A DNA stretch of 10,185 bases, from assembly GCA_028678445.1 (NCBI GenBank), contig JAJRDJ010000104.1, positions 1-10,185 of the forward strand. The letters are read 5' to 3'. The stretch's first letter is position 1. The number at the start of each line of letters is the position of its first letter. The translations under genes and the position numbers were made by a program. The notes under the pieces were generated by a model. It was not told where the DNA came from and did no database searches. It was given only the letters and a program-made list of their open reading frames with translations. Below, one piece after another: positions 1 through 7,014 of the stretch. This DNA is from Methylococcaceae bacterium (lineage in GTDB: Bacteria > Pseudomonadota > Gammaproteobacteria > Methylococcales > Methylococcaceae).

Positions 1-942
1 ACCTCGATCGATCCGGCGACCTACCGGATTCGCGTCAGCGGCAAGGTCAATACGCCCCTCATCCTTTCGCTGGAAGAGCTCAGAAAGCTGGCCGATACGG
101 TCGAGCTGGTCGCCGTCAACCAGTGCTCCGGTAGCAGCCGGGGCTTTTTCTCGCCGCGCGTCAACGGCGGCCAGCTCGGCCATGGCGCCATGGGCAATGC
201 GCGCTGGACCGGTGTGCCCTTGAAGAAAGTGCTGGAAAAAGCCGGCGTACAGGCCGGGGCGGTGCAGGTCAGCTTCGACGGGCTGGATCAACCGCCGCTG
301 GGCGATGGCCCTGACTTCGTCAAGGCGCTGGCCATCGACCATGCCTTGGACGGCGAAGTCATGCTGGCCTGGGGCATGAATGGCGCGGACCTGCCGATGC
401 TGAACGGCTACCCGGTGCGGCTGATCGTGCCCGGGTATTTCGGCACCTACTGGGTGAAGCACGTCACGGCCATAAACGTGCTGGAGAAGCCGTTTGACGG
501 CTACTGGCAGAGCACCGGCTATAGGTTGCCGGACAATGAGTGCGAATGCATCCTACCCGGCACTAACCCGGGAAAGCTAAAGCCGATCGGCCCGCTCAAG
601 GTCCGCTCCTTCCTCACCAGCCTGACCGACGGCGCGACGCTGCCGGTTGACCGGGAGGCAGTGCTGCGCGGCATTGCCTTCGACAGCGGGCACGGCATCA
701 GGCACGTGGCCGTCTCGACGGATGGCGGGCAGAGCTGGATGGGAACCCGGCTGGGCCAAGACTTGGGTAAATTTTCGTTCCGCGAATGGACGCTCGCGTT
801 CAAGCCCACGCGCAAGGGCCCGCTCGAAATCAGGGTGCGGGCGGAAAGCGGCTCCGGGGAAAGCCAGCCATTGCGGGCAACCTGGAATCCATCAGGCTAC
901 CAGCGCAACGTGGTCGAAGCCACCGGCGTCAACATCGTTTGA
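1..942 (+). CDS. sorA: SorA-like molybdopterin sulfite dehydrogenase, catalytic subunit (5' partial)
   Basis: The frame is open from the first base, so the N-terminus, including any Tat signal, lies outside the window; 313 residues are visible. Proteins of this family oxidise sulfite to sulfate in the periplasm with a mononuclear Mo-pterin cofactor. Visible residues 1-165 fit the sulfite-oxidase Mo-binding fold: the Mo-ligand cysteine is C42 in NQCSGSSRGFF, and R47 lies five residues on, the spacing of the active-site Cys and Arg described for SorA of Starkeya. The stretch GYFGTYWVKH (146-154) is also family-typical. Residues about 195-313 match the Mo-co dimerisation domain (VRSFLTS, VSTDGGQSW, and the WNPSGYQRNVVE ending). 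A monohaem cytochrome gene follows 11 bases after the stop, which favours SorA over SoxC, whose partner SoxD is a larger dihaem cytochrome. Family is confident; substrate is inferred. Confidence 0.88.
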   Translation, partial: TSIDPATYRIRVSGKVNTPLILSLEELRKLADTVELVAVNQCSGSSRGFFSPRVNGGQLGHGAMGNARWTGVPLKKVLEKAGVQAGAVQVSFDGLDQPPLGDGPDFVKALAIDHALDGEVMLAWGMNGADLPMLNGYPVRLIVPGYFGTYWVKHVTAINVLEKPFDGYWQSTGYRLPDNECECILPGTNPGKLKPIGPLKVRSFLTSLTDGATLPVDREAVLRGIAFDSGHGIRHVAVSTDGGQSWMGTRLGQDLGKFSFREWTLAFKPTRKGPLEIRVRAESGSGESQPLRATWNPSGYQRNVVEATGVNIV

Positions 943-953
943 GGTATCCGGCC

Positions 954-1307
954 ATGATCCATCATTCAGCCCCGAAAGCCCTGGCCATTCTCGCGCTTAT
1001 CTTTGGCATTACCTTCACCGCTGATCGTCCCGCCATCGCACTGGACATGGTCCTGCCCCAGGAAACCGAGAAGTACGCGGCCAGCGACCTGCCGGGCTAC
1101 AAACTCGTGGAACAGCACTGCCTGATGTGCCACTCCGCGCACTATGTCAAGTATCAGCCGCACTCCTCATCGCGCGAGTACTGGGACGCCATCGTCAACA
1201 AGATGAAGCACCCCTTCGGGGCCTTCTTCCCGGATGAAGACATCGCCCCCATGGTGGATTATCTGGTGAGGACCTACGGCGCCGAACGCCCCGGCGCCCG
1301 GCCCTAG
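954..1307 (+). CDS. sorB: SorB-like monohaem cytochrome c, sulfite dehydrogenase electron acceptor
   Basis: This is a 117-residue exported cytochrome c. Residues 8-22 are hydrophobic, with a likely signal peptidase I site after PAIA (residues 26-29). One haem c site, CLMCH, is at 56-60, and M84 in the NKMKHP segment is a plausible sixth haem ligand. The pattern after the haem site (SAHYVKYQP, then SREYWDAIVNKM, then a DEDI..MVDYLVRTYG ending) is what I expect of SorB-type subunits. It should accept electrons from the upstream molybdoenzyme and pass them to the respiratory chain. The start at 954 is chosen because GAGG at 941-944 lies about nine bases upstream and translation begins just before the signal peptide; a longer reading frame from 786 would overlap sorA and bury the signal sequence. 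The two genes are almost certainly co-translated. Confidence 0.87.
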   Translation: MIHHSAPKALAILALIFGITFTADRPAIALDMVLPQETEKYAASDLPGYKLVEQHCLMCHSAHYVKYQPHSSSREYWDAIVNKMKHPFGAFFPDEDIAPMVDYLVRTYGAERPGARP

Positions 1308-1332
1308 ACGCCCTCGCCGTGATGGAAAGCCC

Positions 1333-1338
1333 GGAGAT
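1333..1338 (+). promoter_or_regulatory. Shine-Dalgarno site fixing the cupin start
   Basis: GGAGAT lies nine bases before the ATG at 1346. The upstream in-frame starts (GTG 1319, ATG 1322) have no comparable purine-rich site, so 1346 is preferred. Confidence 0.6.
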
Positions 1339-1345
1339 ATTGCCC

Positions 1346-1741
1346 ATGCAACCCGCCATAAGACCATTTGGCGCCGCCCGTGAAGCCTACACGGATGAGC
1401 GCTGCTTTATCCGCGAACTGTCCAACACGGCGGATGATCCCGCCGTGTCGATTGCCCAGGCCCGGGTCACGCCGGGCATCACCACCCGCTGGCATCGACT
1501 GGCCGGTACCGCCGAGCGCTATGTCATCCTCGAAGGAGAGGGCCGGGTAGAGCTTGGCTCGTTGCCGTCAGCCGTTGTCAGACCTGGCGACGTGGTGCTG
1601 ATCCCGCCCGGCTGCCCGCAGCGGATCGCCAATACCGGCGAAATGGACCTGATTTTCCTGGCCATCTGCACCCCGCGCTTCCGCCCCGAGGCCTATGAGG
1701 CTATCGACGCCGACCCCTTGCCGGTCAGTAACCTAGCCTGA
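1346..1741 (+). CDS. Small single-domain cupin protein
   Basis: A 131-residue soluble protein with a single cupin barrel and no signal peptide, so probably cytoplasmic. Cupin motif 1 runs from about G44 to G66 (PGITTRWHR...ERYVILEGEG), giving possible metal ligands H50 and E57. Motif 2 is PGDVVLIPPGCPQRIANTG (80-98), where the usual second-motif histidine position holds Q92. The second histidine of the HxH pair is also absent (WHRL). Metal binding is therefore doubtful or uses a reduced ligand set; I recall close relatives with the same WHRLAGT-type motif, so this looks like a subfamily trait rather than damage. It begins 38 bases after sorB on the same strand and may be co-transcribed, but a role in sulfite oxidation is only suggested by position. 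Small-molecule sensing or a minor enzymatic activity are both possible. Confidence 0.8.
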   Translation: MQPAIRPFGAAREAYTDERCFIRELSNTADDPAVSIAQARVTPGITTRWHRLAGTAERYVILEGEGRVELGSLPSAVVRPGDVVLIPPGCPQRIANTGEMDLIFLAICTPRFRPEAYEAIDADPLPVSNLA

Positions 1742-1840
1742 TGGCGGGTGCACCGGAAAACCGAAGAATATTTCACCCCATGGATCAGTCGCTTCTTCTT
1801 GTCTCATCACAAACGCCATCGTCGTGAGATAGCCGCCCGC

Positions 1841-3199
1841 TCAGCGCAACACCACGATAAACCCCTGATCCTCGCGCTCCACGTTCAGCATCACCTGGCT
1901 GGCGCCTTTCAAGGCGCGCCGTAATTCGGCGATGCTGCCGGCCGGCCGGCGGTTGGCCATGACAATCACATCCCCCGGCTGCAAGCCCGCCTGATAGCCG
2001 TAGGACGCGGTGCTCATCTTCTCGATCAACACTCCGGCGCCGCCGCTGCCGGTATTCACATCGCGGAACAGCATGCCGGCCAGCTTGGGGTGAACCGCGC
2101 CGCCATCGGAACTGGTGATCCTAGGCGCGGCGATCTTGGCATCCCGCAGGACGGTTGAGCCCTTGTGCATGACCTCCACCTCCACGTCGTCGCCGATTTG
2201 CGCGAGACCGATGATATTGCGCACATCCGAGCTGTTCCTGACTTTGCGGCCATTGATGGACAGCACGATATCCCCCGGCTCCAGGTCGGCGCGCTCCGCC
2301 GGCGATCCGGGCTGCACGCCGGTAATCACGGCGCCCTGCGTCTGCGGGAGCTTGAAGGCTTGCGCCAGCTCGTGGGTGAGGTCCTGCACCGTCACGCCCA
2401 GCAAGCCGCGTTTGACCTCGCCATGCTCGACCAGAGTATTCATGATGCTCATCGCCATGTTGACCGGGATCGCAAAACCAATGCCGACGTTGCCGCCATT
2501 GGGCGCCAGGATGGCGGTATTGATGCCGACCAACTGACCGCTCAGATCGACCAGCGCCCCACCCGAGTTCCCGGGATTGATGGACGCATCGGTCTGAATA
2601 AAGTCCTCATAGCCTTCGATGCCCAGCCCGGAACGCCCCAGCGCACTGACGATGCCTGAGGTGACCGTCTGGCCCAGCCCGAAGGGATTGCCCACGGCGA
2701 CGACAAAATCGCCTACCTGGAGGCGGTCGGAATTGGCGATCGGGACTTCGGTGAGGCGATCCGCCTTGACCTTGATCACCGCCACGTCCGATTCGCGGTC
2801 CGCCCCGACCAGCTTGGCATTCAGCTTGCGGCCATCGGTGAGTGTCACCGTGATTTCGTCGGCCTTGTCCACTACGTGGTTATTGGTCAGCACATAGCCT
2901 CGGCGCGCATCGACGATCACGCCGGAACCCAAACTGGAGCTTTCCCGATGACTGGGCATATTGGGGACCCCGAAGAAATGCCGGAACACCGGATCGCGCA
3001 TCAGCGGGTGCTCGGCCTGCTGAATCTGCGTCTTGGTGGAAATGTTAACCACGCCCGGCGTGACCCGCTTGAGCATGGGCGACAGACTGGGCATGGACTG
3101 TCCGTCCACGGCCAACGGCAAGGCGGCTTGGGCCGTGGAGCTGATCATCAATAAGCCGGCCATGAGGGCCGCAAGCAAAAAACGGGGGCGCTTCAACAT
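1841..3199 (-). CDS. HtrA/Do-family periplasmic serine protease (DegQ/MucD type)
   Basis: A 452-residue protein of full family length. It degrades or refolds damaged envelope proteins in the periplasm. The signal peptide is residues 1-25 (KR, a hydrophobic core, then AQA before the cleavage site). The trypsin-like domain spans about 40-260 with catalytic triad H108 (TNNHVVD), D138 (ESDVAVIKV) and S212 (GNSGGALVD). Two PDZ domains follow: about 264-355 (RGLLGVTVQDL, then GSPAERADLEPGD) and about 365-450 (GAGVLIEKM, then AGLQPGDVI). The segment between the mature N-terminus and H108 is short, more like DegQ/MucD than the long-loop DegP. The ATG at 3199 is preferred over a TTG ten codons upstream because AGGTG at 3205-3209 is well placed and the signal peptide begins properly there. 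The gene is convergent with the cupin gene. The choice among degP, degQ and mucD names is open. Confidence 0.93.
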   Translation of the reverse strand: MLKRPRFLLAALMAGLLMISSTAQAALPLAVDGQSMPSLSPMLKRVTPGVVNISTKTQIQQAEHPLMRDPVFRHFFGVPNMPSHRESSSLGSGVIVDARRGYVLTNNHVVDKADEITVTLTDGRKLNAKLVGADRESDVAVIKVKADRLTEVPIANSDRLQVGDFVVAVGNPFGLGQTVTSGIVSALGRSGLGIEGYEDFIQTDASINPGNSGGALVDLSGQLVGINTAILAPNGGNVGIGFAIPVNMAMSIMNTLVEHGEVKRGLLGVTVQDLTHELAQAFKLPQTQGAVITGVQPGSPAERADLEPGDIVLSINGRKVRNSSDVRNIIGLAQIGDDVEVEVMHKGSTVLRDAKIAAPRITSSDGGAVHPKLAGMLFRDVNTGSGGAGVLIEKMSTASYGYQAGLQPGDVIVMANRRPAGSIAELRRALKGASQVMLNVEREDQGFIVVLR

Positions 3200-3219
3200 G
3201 CCTGCACCTATGGGTTGTG

Positions 3220-3357
3220 TTAAGAGCAATTAGTGGACAAAAAAACGCAAGTACCGAGGGTAGTCGAACGAAATTTGCATAAAACAATGGGGTCGGATGT
3301 TCCGGATTCAATATTGGCCAAGGCCGAACGCCACGCCGCATCCATTTCATCCGTCAT
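3220..3357 (-). CDS. Candidate 45-residue small protein between rlmI and the HtrA gene
   Basis: An ATG-started frame opens three bases after the rlmI stop codon and runs 45 codons to a TAA, ending 20 bases before the HtrA start. It fills most of the only large gap between these genes. The predicted peptide starts with an acidic, helix-prone stretch (MTDEMDAAWRSALANIES) and continues with a Ser/Thr/Cys-rich half (three cysteines) without a clear membrane segment. I do not recognise it. There is no strong Shine-Dalgarno sequence (GGGA about 14 bases upstream and a weak GAG), so translation would depend on coupling to rlmI. It could equally be leader sequence containing the HtrA promoter. Confidence 0.25.
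   Translation of the reverse strand: MTDEMDAAWRSALANIESGTSDPIVLCKFRSTTLGTCVFLSTNCS
3274..3303 (-). promoter_or_regulatory. Possible RpoE-like promoter for the HtrA gene
   Basis: Read on the minus strand, GGAACAT (3297-3303) resembles the extracytoplasmic sigma factor E -35 element GGAACTT. TGCAAA (3274-3279) sits 17 bases downstream and weakly resembles the TCAAA-type -10. The start codon lies about 75 bases further on. HtrA proteases are classic RpoE targets, which makes the match attractive, but the -10 is poor and the site lies inside a small candidate ORF. Confidence 0.28.
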
Positions 3358-3360
3358 GGA

Positions 3361-4560
3361 TCAGAGGCTCGGTCCCACATGACAGAAGAAGGCCTTGAGG
3401 TACTCGGTCTCGGGGATGGCCGGATGCACCGGATGGTCCGCCGCCTGACCGCCGCGTGCGAGGAACACCAGATGCCGGTCGAGATACCGCGCCGAGGCCC
3501 GCAGCACGTCATGCAGGCTCTCTCGTGACAAATGAAAGGAACAGGACGCCGACACCAGCAGCCCGCCTGGCGCCAGCACCTGTATTGCGGCCTGGTTGAG
3601 CCGCCGGTAGGCTTCCAGCCCCTTGGCGACGTCCTTCTTGCGCTTGATAAAGGCGGGCGGGTCCAGCACGATGACATCGTAATGCTGGCGCGATGCGCGG
3701 GCCTCTTTCAGGAAATCGAACACATCGGCGGCGGAAAAGCTCATGCGCCCAGCCACGCCGTTCAGCCGGGCATTGTCAGCCGCCAGCTCCAGCGCCGCCG
3801 TCGAGGCATCGACACACGCCACCGATGCCGCTCCCGCCAGCGCGGCGGGCATGCTCCAGGCGCCGGTATAGGCAAACAGATCCAGCACCCGCTGGCCGGT
3901 ACACCAGCGGGCCAGCGTCGCGGGGTTGTCGCGGTGATCGAAGAACCAGCCGGTTTTCTGGCCTTCCAAAGGGTCCACCAGAAACCGCGCGCCGTTCTCC
4001 TCGATGGCGACGGGACCCGCCAACTCACCGGAGGCCAGGCGGGTATAGCTGTCCAGCCCCTCCAATGCGCGCAGCCCGGAGGTGTTTTTGATCACCACCG
4101 CGCGCGGCGAAAACACGCTGTCGAGGGCCTCAAGCACCGTTTCCTGCAGCCGCTCCATGCCGGCAGTATTGGTCTGGAGCACGAAGACATCGCCAAAGCG
4201 GTCGATGACCAGGCCCGGCAAGCCATCGCTTTCGCCGTACACCAGCCGGTAGTAGGGACGGCCATACGCCCATTCTCGCAAGGCCCGCGCCCGCTCCAGC
4301 CGCTGAATAAAGAAGTGGCGGTCGATTGGCGCCCGGCTGTCCCGATTCAGAATCCGGGCGGCGATCAGCGACTCGGGGTTGACGTAAGCGGTGCCGAGCC
4401 TCTCGCCCCGGGCATTCTCGACCAGGGCCAGACTGCCCGGCGAAATACCCTTGAGAGGCGTCGCGGCGATATCCACCTCGTTGCTGAAGATCCAGAGATG
4501 GCCGCTACGAAGGCGGCGGTCTTCATTTTTCCTGAGGCGCAATAAGGGTAAATCCGACAT
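3361..4560 (-). CDS. rlmI: 23S rRNA (cytosine-1962-C5)-methyltransferase RlmI
   Basis: This 399-residue protein matches the roughly 396 residues of E. coli RlmI, which methylates C1962 of 23S rRNA using S-adenosylmethionine. Residues 1-75 form a PUA-like RNA-binding domain (LRLRKNEDRRLRSGHLWIFSNEV). A central linking domain (about 80-195) includes YRLVYGESDGLPGLVIDRFGD. The Rossmann methyltransferase domain follows, with SAM motif I at LDLFAYTGAW (226-235), D251 in the next strand, DPPAF (300-304), and the catalytic cysteine C340 in SASCSFH. The ATG at 4560 is chosen because it gives the conserved family N-terminus; a 47-residue upstream extension would overlap the neighbouring gene and has no family counterpart. 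It starts 47 bases downstream of the CSD/DUF1294 gene and may be co-transcribed with it. Confidence 0.94.
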   Translation of the reverse strand: MSDLPLLRLRKNEDRRLRSGHLWIFSNEVDIAATPLKGISPGSLALVENARGERLGTAYVNPESLIAARILNRDSRAPIDRHFFIQRLERARALREWAYGRPYYRLVYGESDGLPGLVIDRFGDVFVLQTNTAGMERLQETVLEALDSVFSPRAVVIKNTSGLRALEGLDSYTRLASGELAGPVAIEENGARFLVDPLEGQKTGWFFDHRDNPATLARWCTGQRVLDLFAYTGAWSMPAALAGAASVACVDASTAALELAADNARLNGVAGRMSFSAADVFDFLKEARASRQHYDVIVLDPPAFIKRKKDVAKGLEAYRRLNQAAIQVLAPGGLLVSASCSFHLSRESLHDVLRASARYLDRHLVFLARGGQAADHPVHPAIPETEYLKAFFCHVGPSL

Positions 4561-4607
4561 TCGCTTGTCAACAGGGATGGAGCAGATTGAAAGAATTCCG
4601 AATGATG

Positions 4608-5270
4608 TTAGAAGAGCCCCATCTCCGTCTGGCGGGCCGTCCAGTAAAAATAGATAAGCCAGGCCATCAGGTGTATGGCGATAATGCCGCGCAGTATCCA
4701 CAAATAAGCCGACTGGCGAGTTTTGTGGCGGAAATCATTCTGGGCGATCAGCGCGCCCGGCCAGCCGCCCAGCAATTCGAGGATATGAAAATAGATCTCG
4801 GATACCCGCCATTTATGGGTCGCGGCGTTCGCCTTGTCGATGCCGTAGAGGACCATGGTCAGGAGGCTGAGGATCCAGTAGGCAAAGAACGGGATGGGGT
4901 TTTTCGCCAGTATCAGCAAATACCCCGAGAGCACCAGGGGGATGGCAATCAGCACATTCATCAGCCAGGTCCGCGGGCGGGGGTTGAGCTCGAAGCGCTT
5001 CGGCGCTTGCGGTAGCTGCTCAAGCGCGGGGATCAGGGCAAAGGAAGCGCGTTTTTTCCCGGCGGATTCCGCGGGCCGGAAGTGGATGATGTCGCCGGTT
5101 TCCGGCCGTCGCGCCAAGCCCTTCTTGAAAGTGCTGATATGGACGAAATAATCGTCTTCGGTGCCATCGGGCTGGATAAAGCCGAAGCCTTTCTGATCAT
5201 TCCACATCACCAGCGTGCCTTTCTGCATCGGCGGTAGTTTGCGGGGCTTGTGTTTCGTGGCGACAGCCAT
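4608..5270 (-). CDS. Cold-shock domain fused to DUF1294 membrane domain
   Basis: A 220-residue two-domain protein. Residues about 16-80 are a cold-shock OB fold with both nucleic-acid-binding motifs: RNP1-like KGFGFI (27-32) and RNP2-like YFVHIS (41-46). After a basic, proline-rich linker come membrane helices at about 103-122, 126-143 and 190-209. These frame the DUF1294 signature (YGIDKANA at 142-149, WRVSE at 154-158, LLGGWPGALIAQ at 166-177, FRHKT at 180-184). This CSD-DUF1294 architecture is known in proteobacteria, but its function is not established. It would hold a single-stranded nucleic-acid-binding domain at the cytoplasmic membrane face. The ATG at 5270 is preferred over a TTG five codons upstream. 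A sigma-70-like promoter just upstream and RlmI directly downstream suggest it leads a transcription unit concerned with RNA, which is inference. Confidence 0.87.
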   Translation of the reverse strand: MAVATKHKPRKLPPMQKGTLVMWNDQKGFGFIQPDGTEDDYFVHISTFKKGLARRPETGDIIHFRPAESAGKKRASFALIPALEQLPQAPKRFELNPRPRTWLMNVLIAIPLVLSGYLLILAKNPIPFFAYWILSLLTMVLYGIDKANAATHKWRVSEIYFHILELLGGWPGALIAQNDFRHKTRQSAYLWILRGIIAIHLMAWLIYFYWTARQTEMGLF

Positions 5271-5291
5271 GCTGATTTTGTCCAAATATAT

Positions 5292-5320
5292 ATAAGATGG
5301 GTGAGATTGAATTATCGCAA
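5292..5320 (-). promoter_or_regulatory. Candidate sigma-70 promoter for the CSD/DUF1294 gene
   Basis: On the minus strand, TTGCGA (5315-5320) and TCTTAT (5292-5297) are separated by 17 bases, each matching four of six consensus positions. An AT-rich TATATAT run directly follows the -10. The start codon is about 20 bases further, so the untranslated leader would be very short. Confidence 0.4.
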
Positions 5321-5351
5321 AAGAGCGCCCCTCGCGTGGCTGGCGGCGGGC

Positions 5352-5371
5352 GGGCAGTAAAAAACTGGCCC
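5352..5371 (-). terminator. Hairpin directly after the cmoA stop codon
   Basis: Immediately after the cmoA TAA, GGG(C)CAGT and ACTGCCC can pair into a seven-base-pair stem with one bulged C and a T-rich five-base loop. No T-tract follows, so it is not a classical intrinsic terminator; it may protect the mRNA 3' end or act weakly. Its position between two likely transcription units supports some end-of-message role. Confidence 0.35.
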
Positions 5372-6097
5372 TTACTTGACGGCGATCATGCCGCAGAAGT
5401 TGTACCAGCGGAAAAACACATCGCAGGCCCTGAATCCATTCCGCAACAGCAACTCGCGGTTTTCCTCGAAATGGTAGGGAATCAGCACGTTTTCAAGCGC
5501 CTCGCGTTTTTGGGAGATCTCCATATCCGAGTACCCATTACGCCTCTTGAATTCGAAATGATGCCGGATGAAAAGCCGGTTGAGCGTGGAGTTCTGCCCC
5601 AGCACTTTTTCAACCAGCAGCAGACAGCCCCGCTTTTGGGTACCTTGGGCGATGGCCTGAATGAGCCGGTCGCGGTAGAGCGGTCGCACGAATTGTAGCG
5701 TCAGATTCATGACGACCACCGAGGCATTGGCCAGGTGGAGATCCTGTTCCAGGTGCTGACAAACGAGCTCATGCGGATGGGCGAGGCCCGTTTGGCCAAA
5801 TTTCCGGCGCGCCTGCTCGAGCATTTCCTCGGATGAGTCAATACCGATCAGCGTCACGTCGACGGGCACGGCCTGGTCAAGATACAGGAGGGTGGTGCCG
5901 GTCGAACAGCCCAGATCATAAATACGGCTGCCCGGCGTGGCGAAATCCGCCGCCAGCTCGCCGATCATGCGCTGGACTTCCGCATAAAACGGCACGGAGC
6001 GGTCGAGCATGTCGTCAAACACCCGGGCGGTTTCCTGCCCGAAATTGAAGTCCTCGATCAGGGGTTTGGGCAGCTTGAAATTTTCGTCTCTGTTCAT
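5372..6097 (-). CDS. cmoA: Carboxy-S-adenosyl-L-methionine synthase CmoA
   Basis: At 241 residues it is close to E. coli CmoA (247). CmoA makes carboxy-SAM from SAM and prephenate; CmoB then uses this to build cmo5U at the tRNA wobble position 34. Family marks are FNFGQETARVFDDMLDRSVP near the start (17-36), SAM motif I DLGCSTG (61-67), the acidic GIDSSEEML (85-93), VMNLTLQF (129-136), FKRRNGYS (183-190) and EISQKREALENV (193-204). The ATG at 6097 gives the N-terminal length seen in CmoA and lies four bases after the upstream CPBP stop; an ATG at 6139 would add 14 residues and overlap that gene. Neither has a good Shine-Dalgarno, so translational coupling is likely. CmoB, often next to CmoA, is not in the window. 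Confidence 0.9.
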   Translation of the reverse strand: MNRDENFKLPKPLIEDFNFGQETARVFDDMLDRSVPFYAEVQRMIGELAADFATPGSRIYDLGCSTGTTLLYLDQAVPVDVTLIGIDSSEEMLEQARRKFGQTGLAHPHELVCQHLEQDLHLANASVVVMNLTLQFVRPLYRDRLIQAIAQGTQKRGCLLLVEKVLGQNSTLNRLFIRHHFEFKRRNGYSDMEISQKREALENVLIPYHFEENRELLLRNGFRACDVFFRWYNFCGMIAVK

Positions 6098-6101
6098 GAA
6101 A

Positions 6102-7004
6102 TTAGCGGCGGCGCGATCCTGAAGCAGGTGGGTGGACATGAGAGAATACGGCGAGAAACATCAGGAGCAGCAGCATGAGCCAGGCCGATGAGAGATAACC
6201 CACGAAGTAGTCGTACCCACTGACGAGGTAAAGATAAGGGGATTGAAAATTCAGTAGAGTCAGGGCTTTCGCCAGCTTGATGATGAACACCCAGCCGGCA
6301 TGCATGCCCATGCACAAGCCGAGGCTGGCCGGGATCAGGACGCGCAGACTGGCCAGCATCAGACCAGCCACGAAAAGCCCCAGGAAAGCATCCGGCGGCG
6401 CCAGCGACAGGTGGGAGAAGCCGTCTAGCGCCATACGGAACCCGGTATCCCAGCCGATCAGGGCAAGTTCAGTACTCCATTTGGTGCCGATGAAATGCAG
6501 GGCGGCAAAATAGAAGGAACTGACGAGCACGGCCCGGACGGGTCCCGACAGGTGCCAGGCAATCCCGAGTAGCGCGCCCCGAAAAATGCTTTCCTCCAGC
6601 AAGGCGACACCGAAACCCACTGCCAGCACCTTGCCCAGTAGGGTTAAAAATTCAACCGGCGCAAGCCCCGGCCAGATAAATTCCCGAACCCCCAGCCCTA
6701 TCAGAGCCAGTACATGCAGGCCGAGCATGATGGCGCCCAGCACAAAGCCGGTCAGCCACTGCCCGGGAAACCTCCGGCTCCAGCCGAACGTTTCCCGGTT
6801 CAGACCCAGCCACTTCATTAACGGGTATACACCCACGATGAGCAAGGCCTGACCACCACGGCTGACCAAGGTACGGTAAAGGCTGATGTCCTCGGAACCG
6901 CTGAGTTCAAAGACCGGATAAGCCAGCAGCGCCGCCAGGGCCGCCGCTATCAGAAGATACAGCAGTGGGCCAAACACCGTGACCAGGGATTTTCTCACCT
7001 CCAT
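6102..7004 (-). CDS. CPBP-family intramembrane glutamic protease (CAAX/Abi type)
   Basis: A 300-residue multi-pass membrane protein. The three motifs of the CPBP (ABI) family are present: EESIFR with E137, E138 and R142; FAALH ending in H170 (the FxxxH motif); and H235 in GMHAGW. These form the intramembrane glutamic protease active site of the family (type example Rce1). Hydrophobic segments appear at about 9-33, 50-66, 82-104, 121-138, 156-171, 205-225, 228-247 and 270-289. The ATG at 7004 is used; a TTG at 7049 would add 15 residues overlapping the upstream gene. The gene starts 10 bases after the AI-2E gene and ends four bases before cmoA, so the three are probably one operon. Family members range from prenyl-protein processing to bacteriocin immunity; the substrate here is unknown. 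Confidence 0.85.
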   Translation of the reverse strand: MEVRKSLVTVFGPLLYLLIAAALAALLAYPVFELSGSEDISLYRTLVSRGGQALLIVGVYPLMKWLGLNRETFGWSRRFPGQWLTGFVLGAIMLGLHVLALIGLGVREFIWPGLAPVEFLTLLGKVLAVGFGVALLEESIFRGALLGIAWHLSGPVRAVLVSSFYFAALHFIGTKWSTELALIGWDTGFRMALDGFSHLSLAPPDAFLGLFVAGLMLASLRVLIPASLGLCMGMHAGWVFIIKLAKALTLLNFQSPYLYLVSGYDYFVGYLSSAWLMLLLLMFLAVFSHVHPPASGSRRR

Positions 7005-7014
7005 CAGCGTGCCG

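Noticed and set aside
1..942. Reading the molybdoenzyme as SoxC of the Sox complex
   Set aside because: The next gene is a small monohaem cytochrome, not the dihaem SoxD, and no other sox gene is present, so SorA fits better.
1742..1840. Possible bidirectional terminator between the convergent cupin and HtrA genes
   Set aside because: The only inverted match is GAAGAA/TTCTTC across 24 bases, AT-poor outside the stem and without a T-run; too weak to call.
3532..4545. 337-codon plus-strand open frame antisense to rlmI
   Set aside because: It lies wholly opposite a well-supported RlmI; its composition (rich in Arg, Gln, Gly, His, low in structure) is that of a GC-rich shadow frame, and no domain is recognisable.
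4561..4701. 47-residue N-terminal extension of RlmI
   Set aside because: It overlaps the end of the CSD/DUF1294 gene and precedes the conserved RlmI N-terminus; the ATG at 4560 gives the family length.
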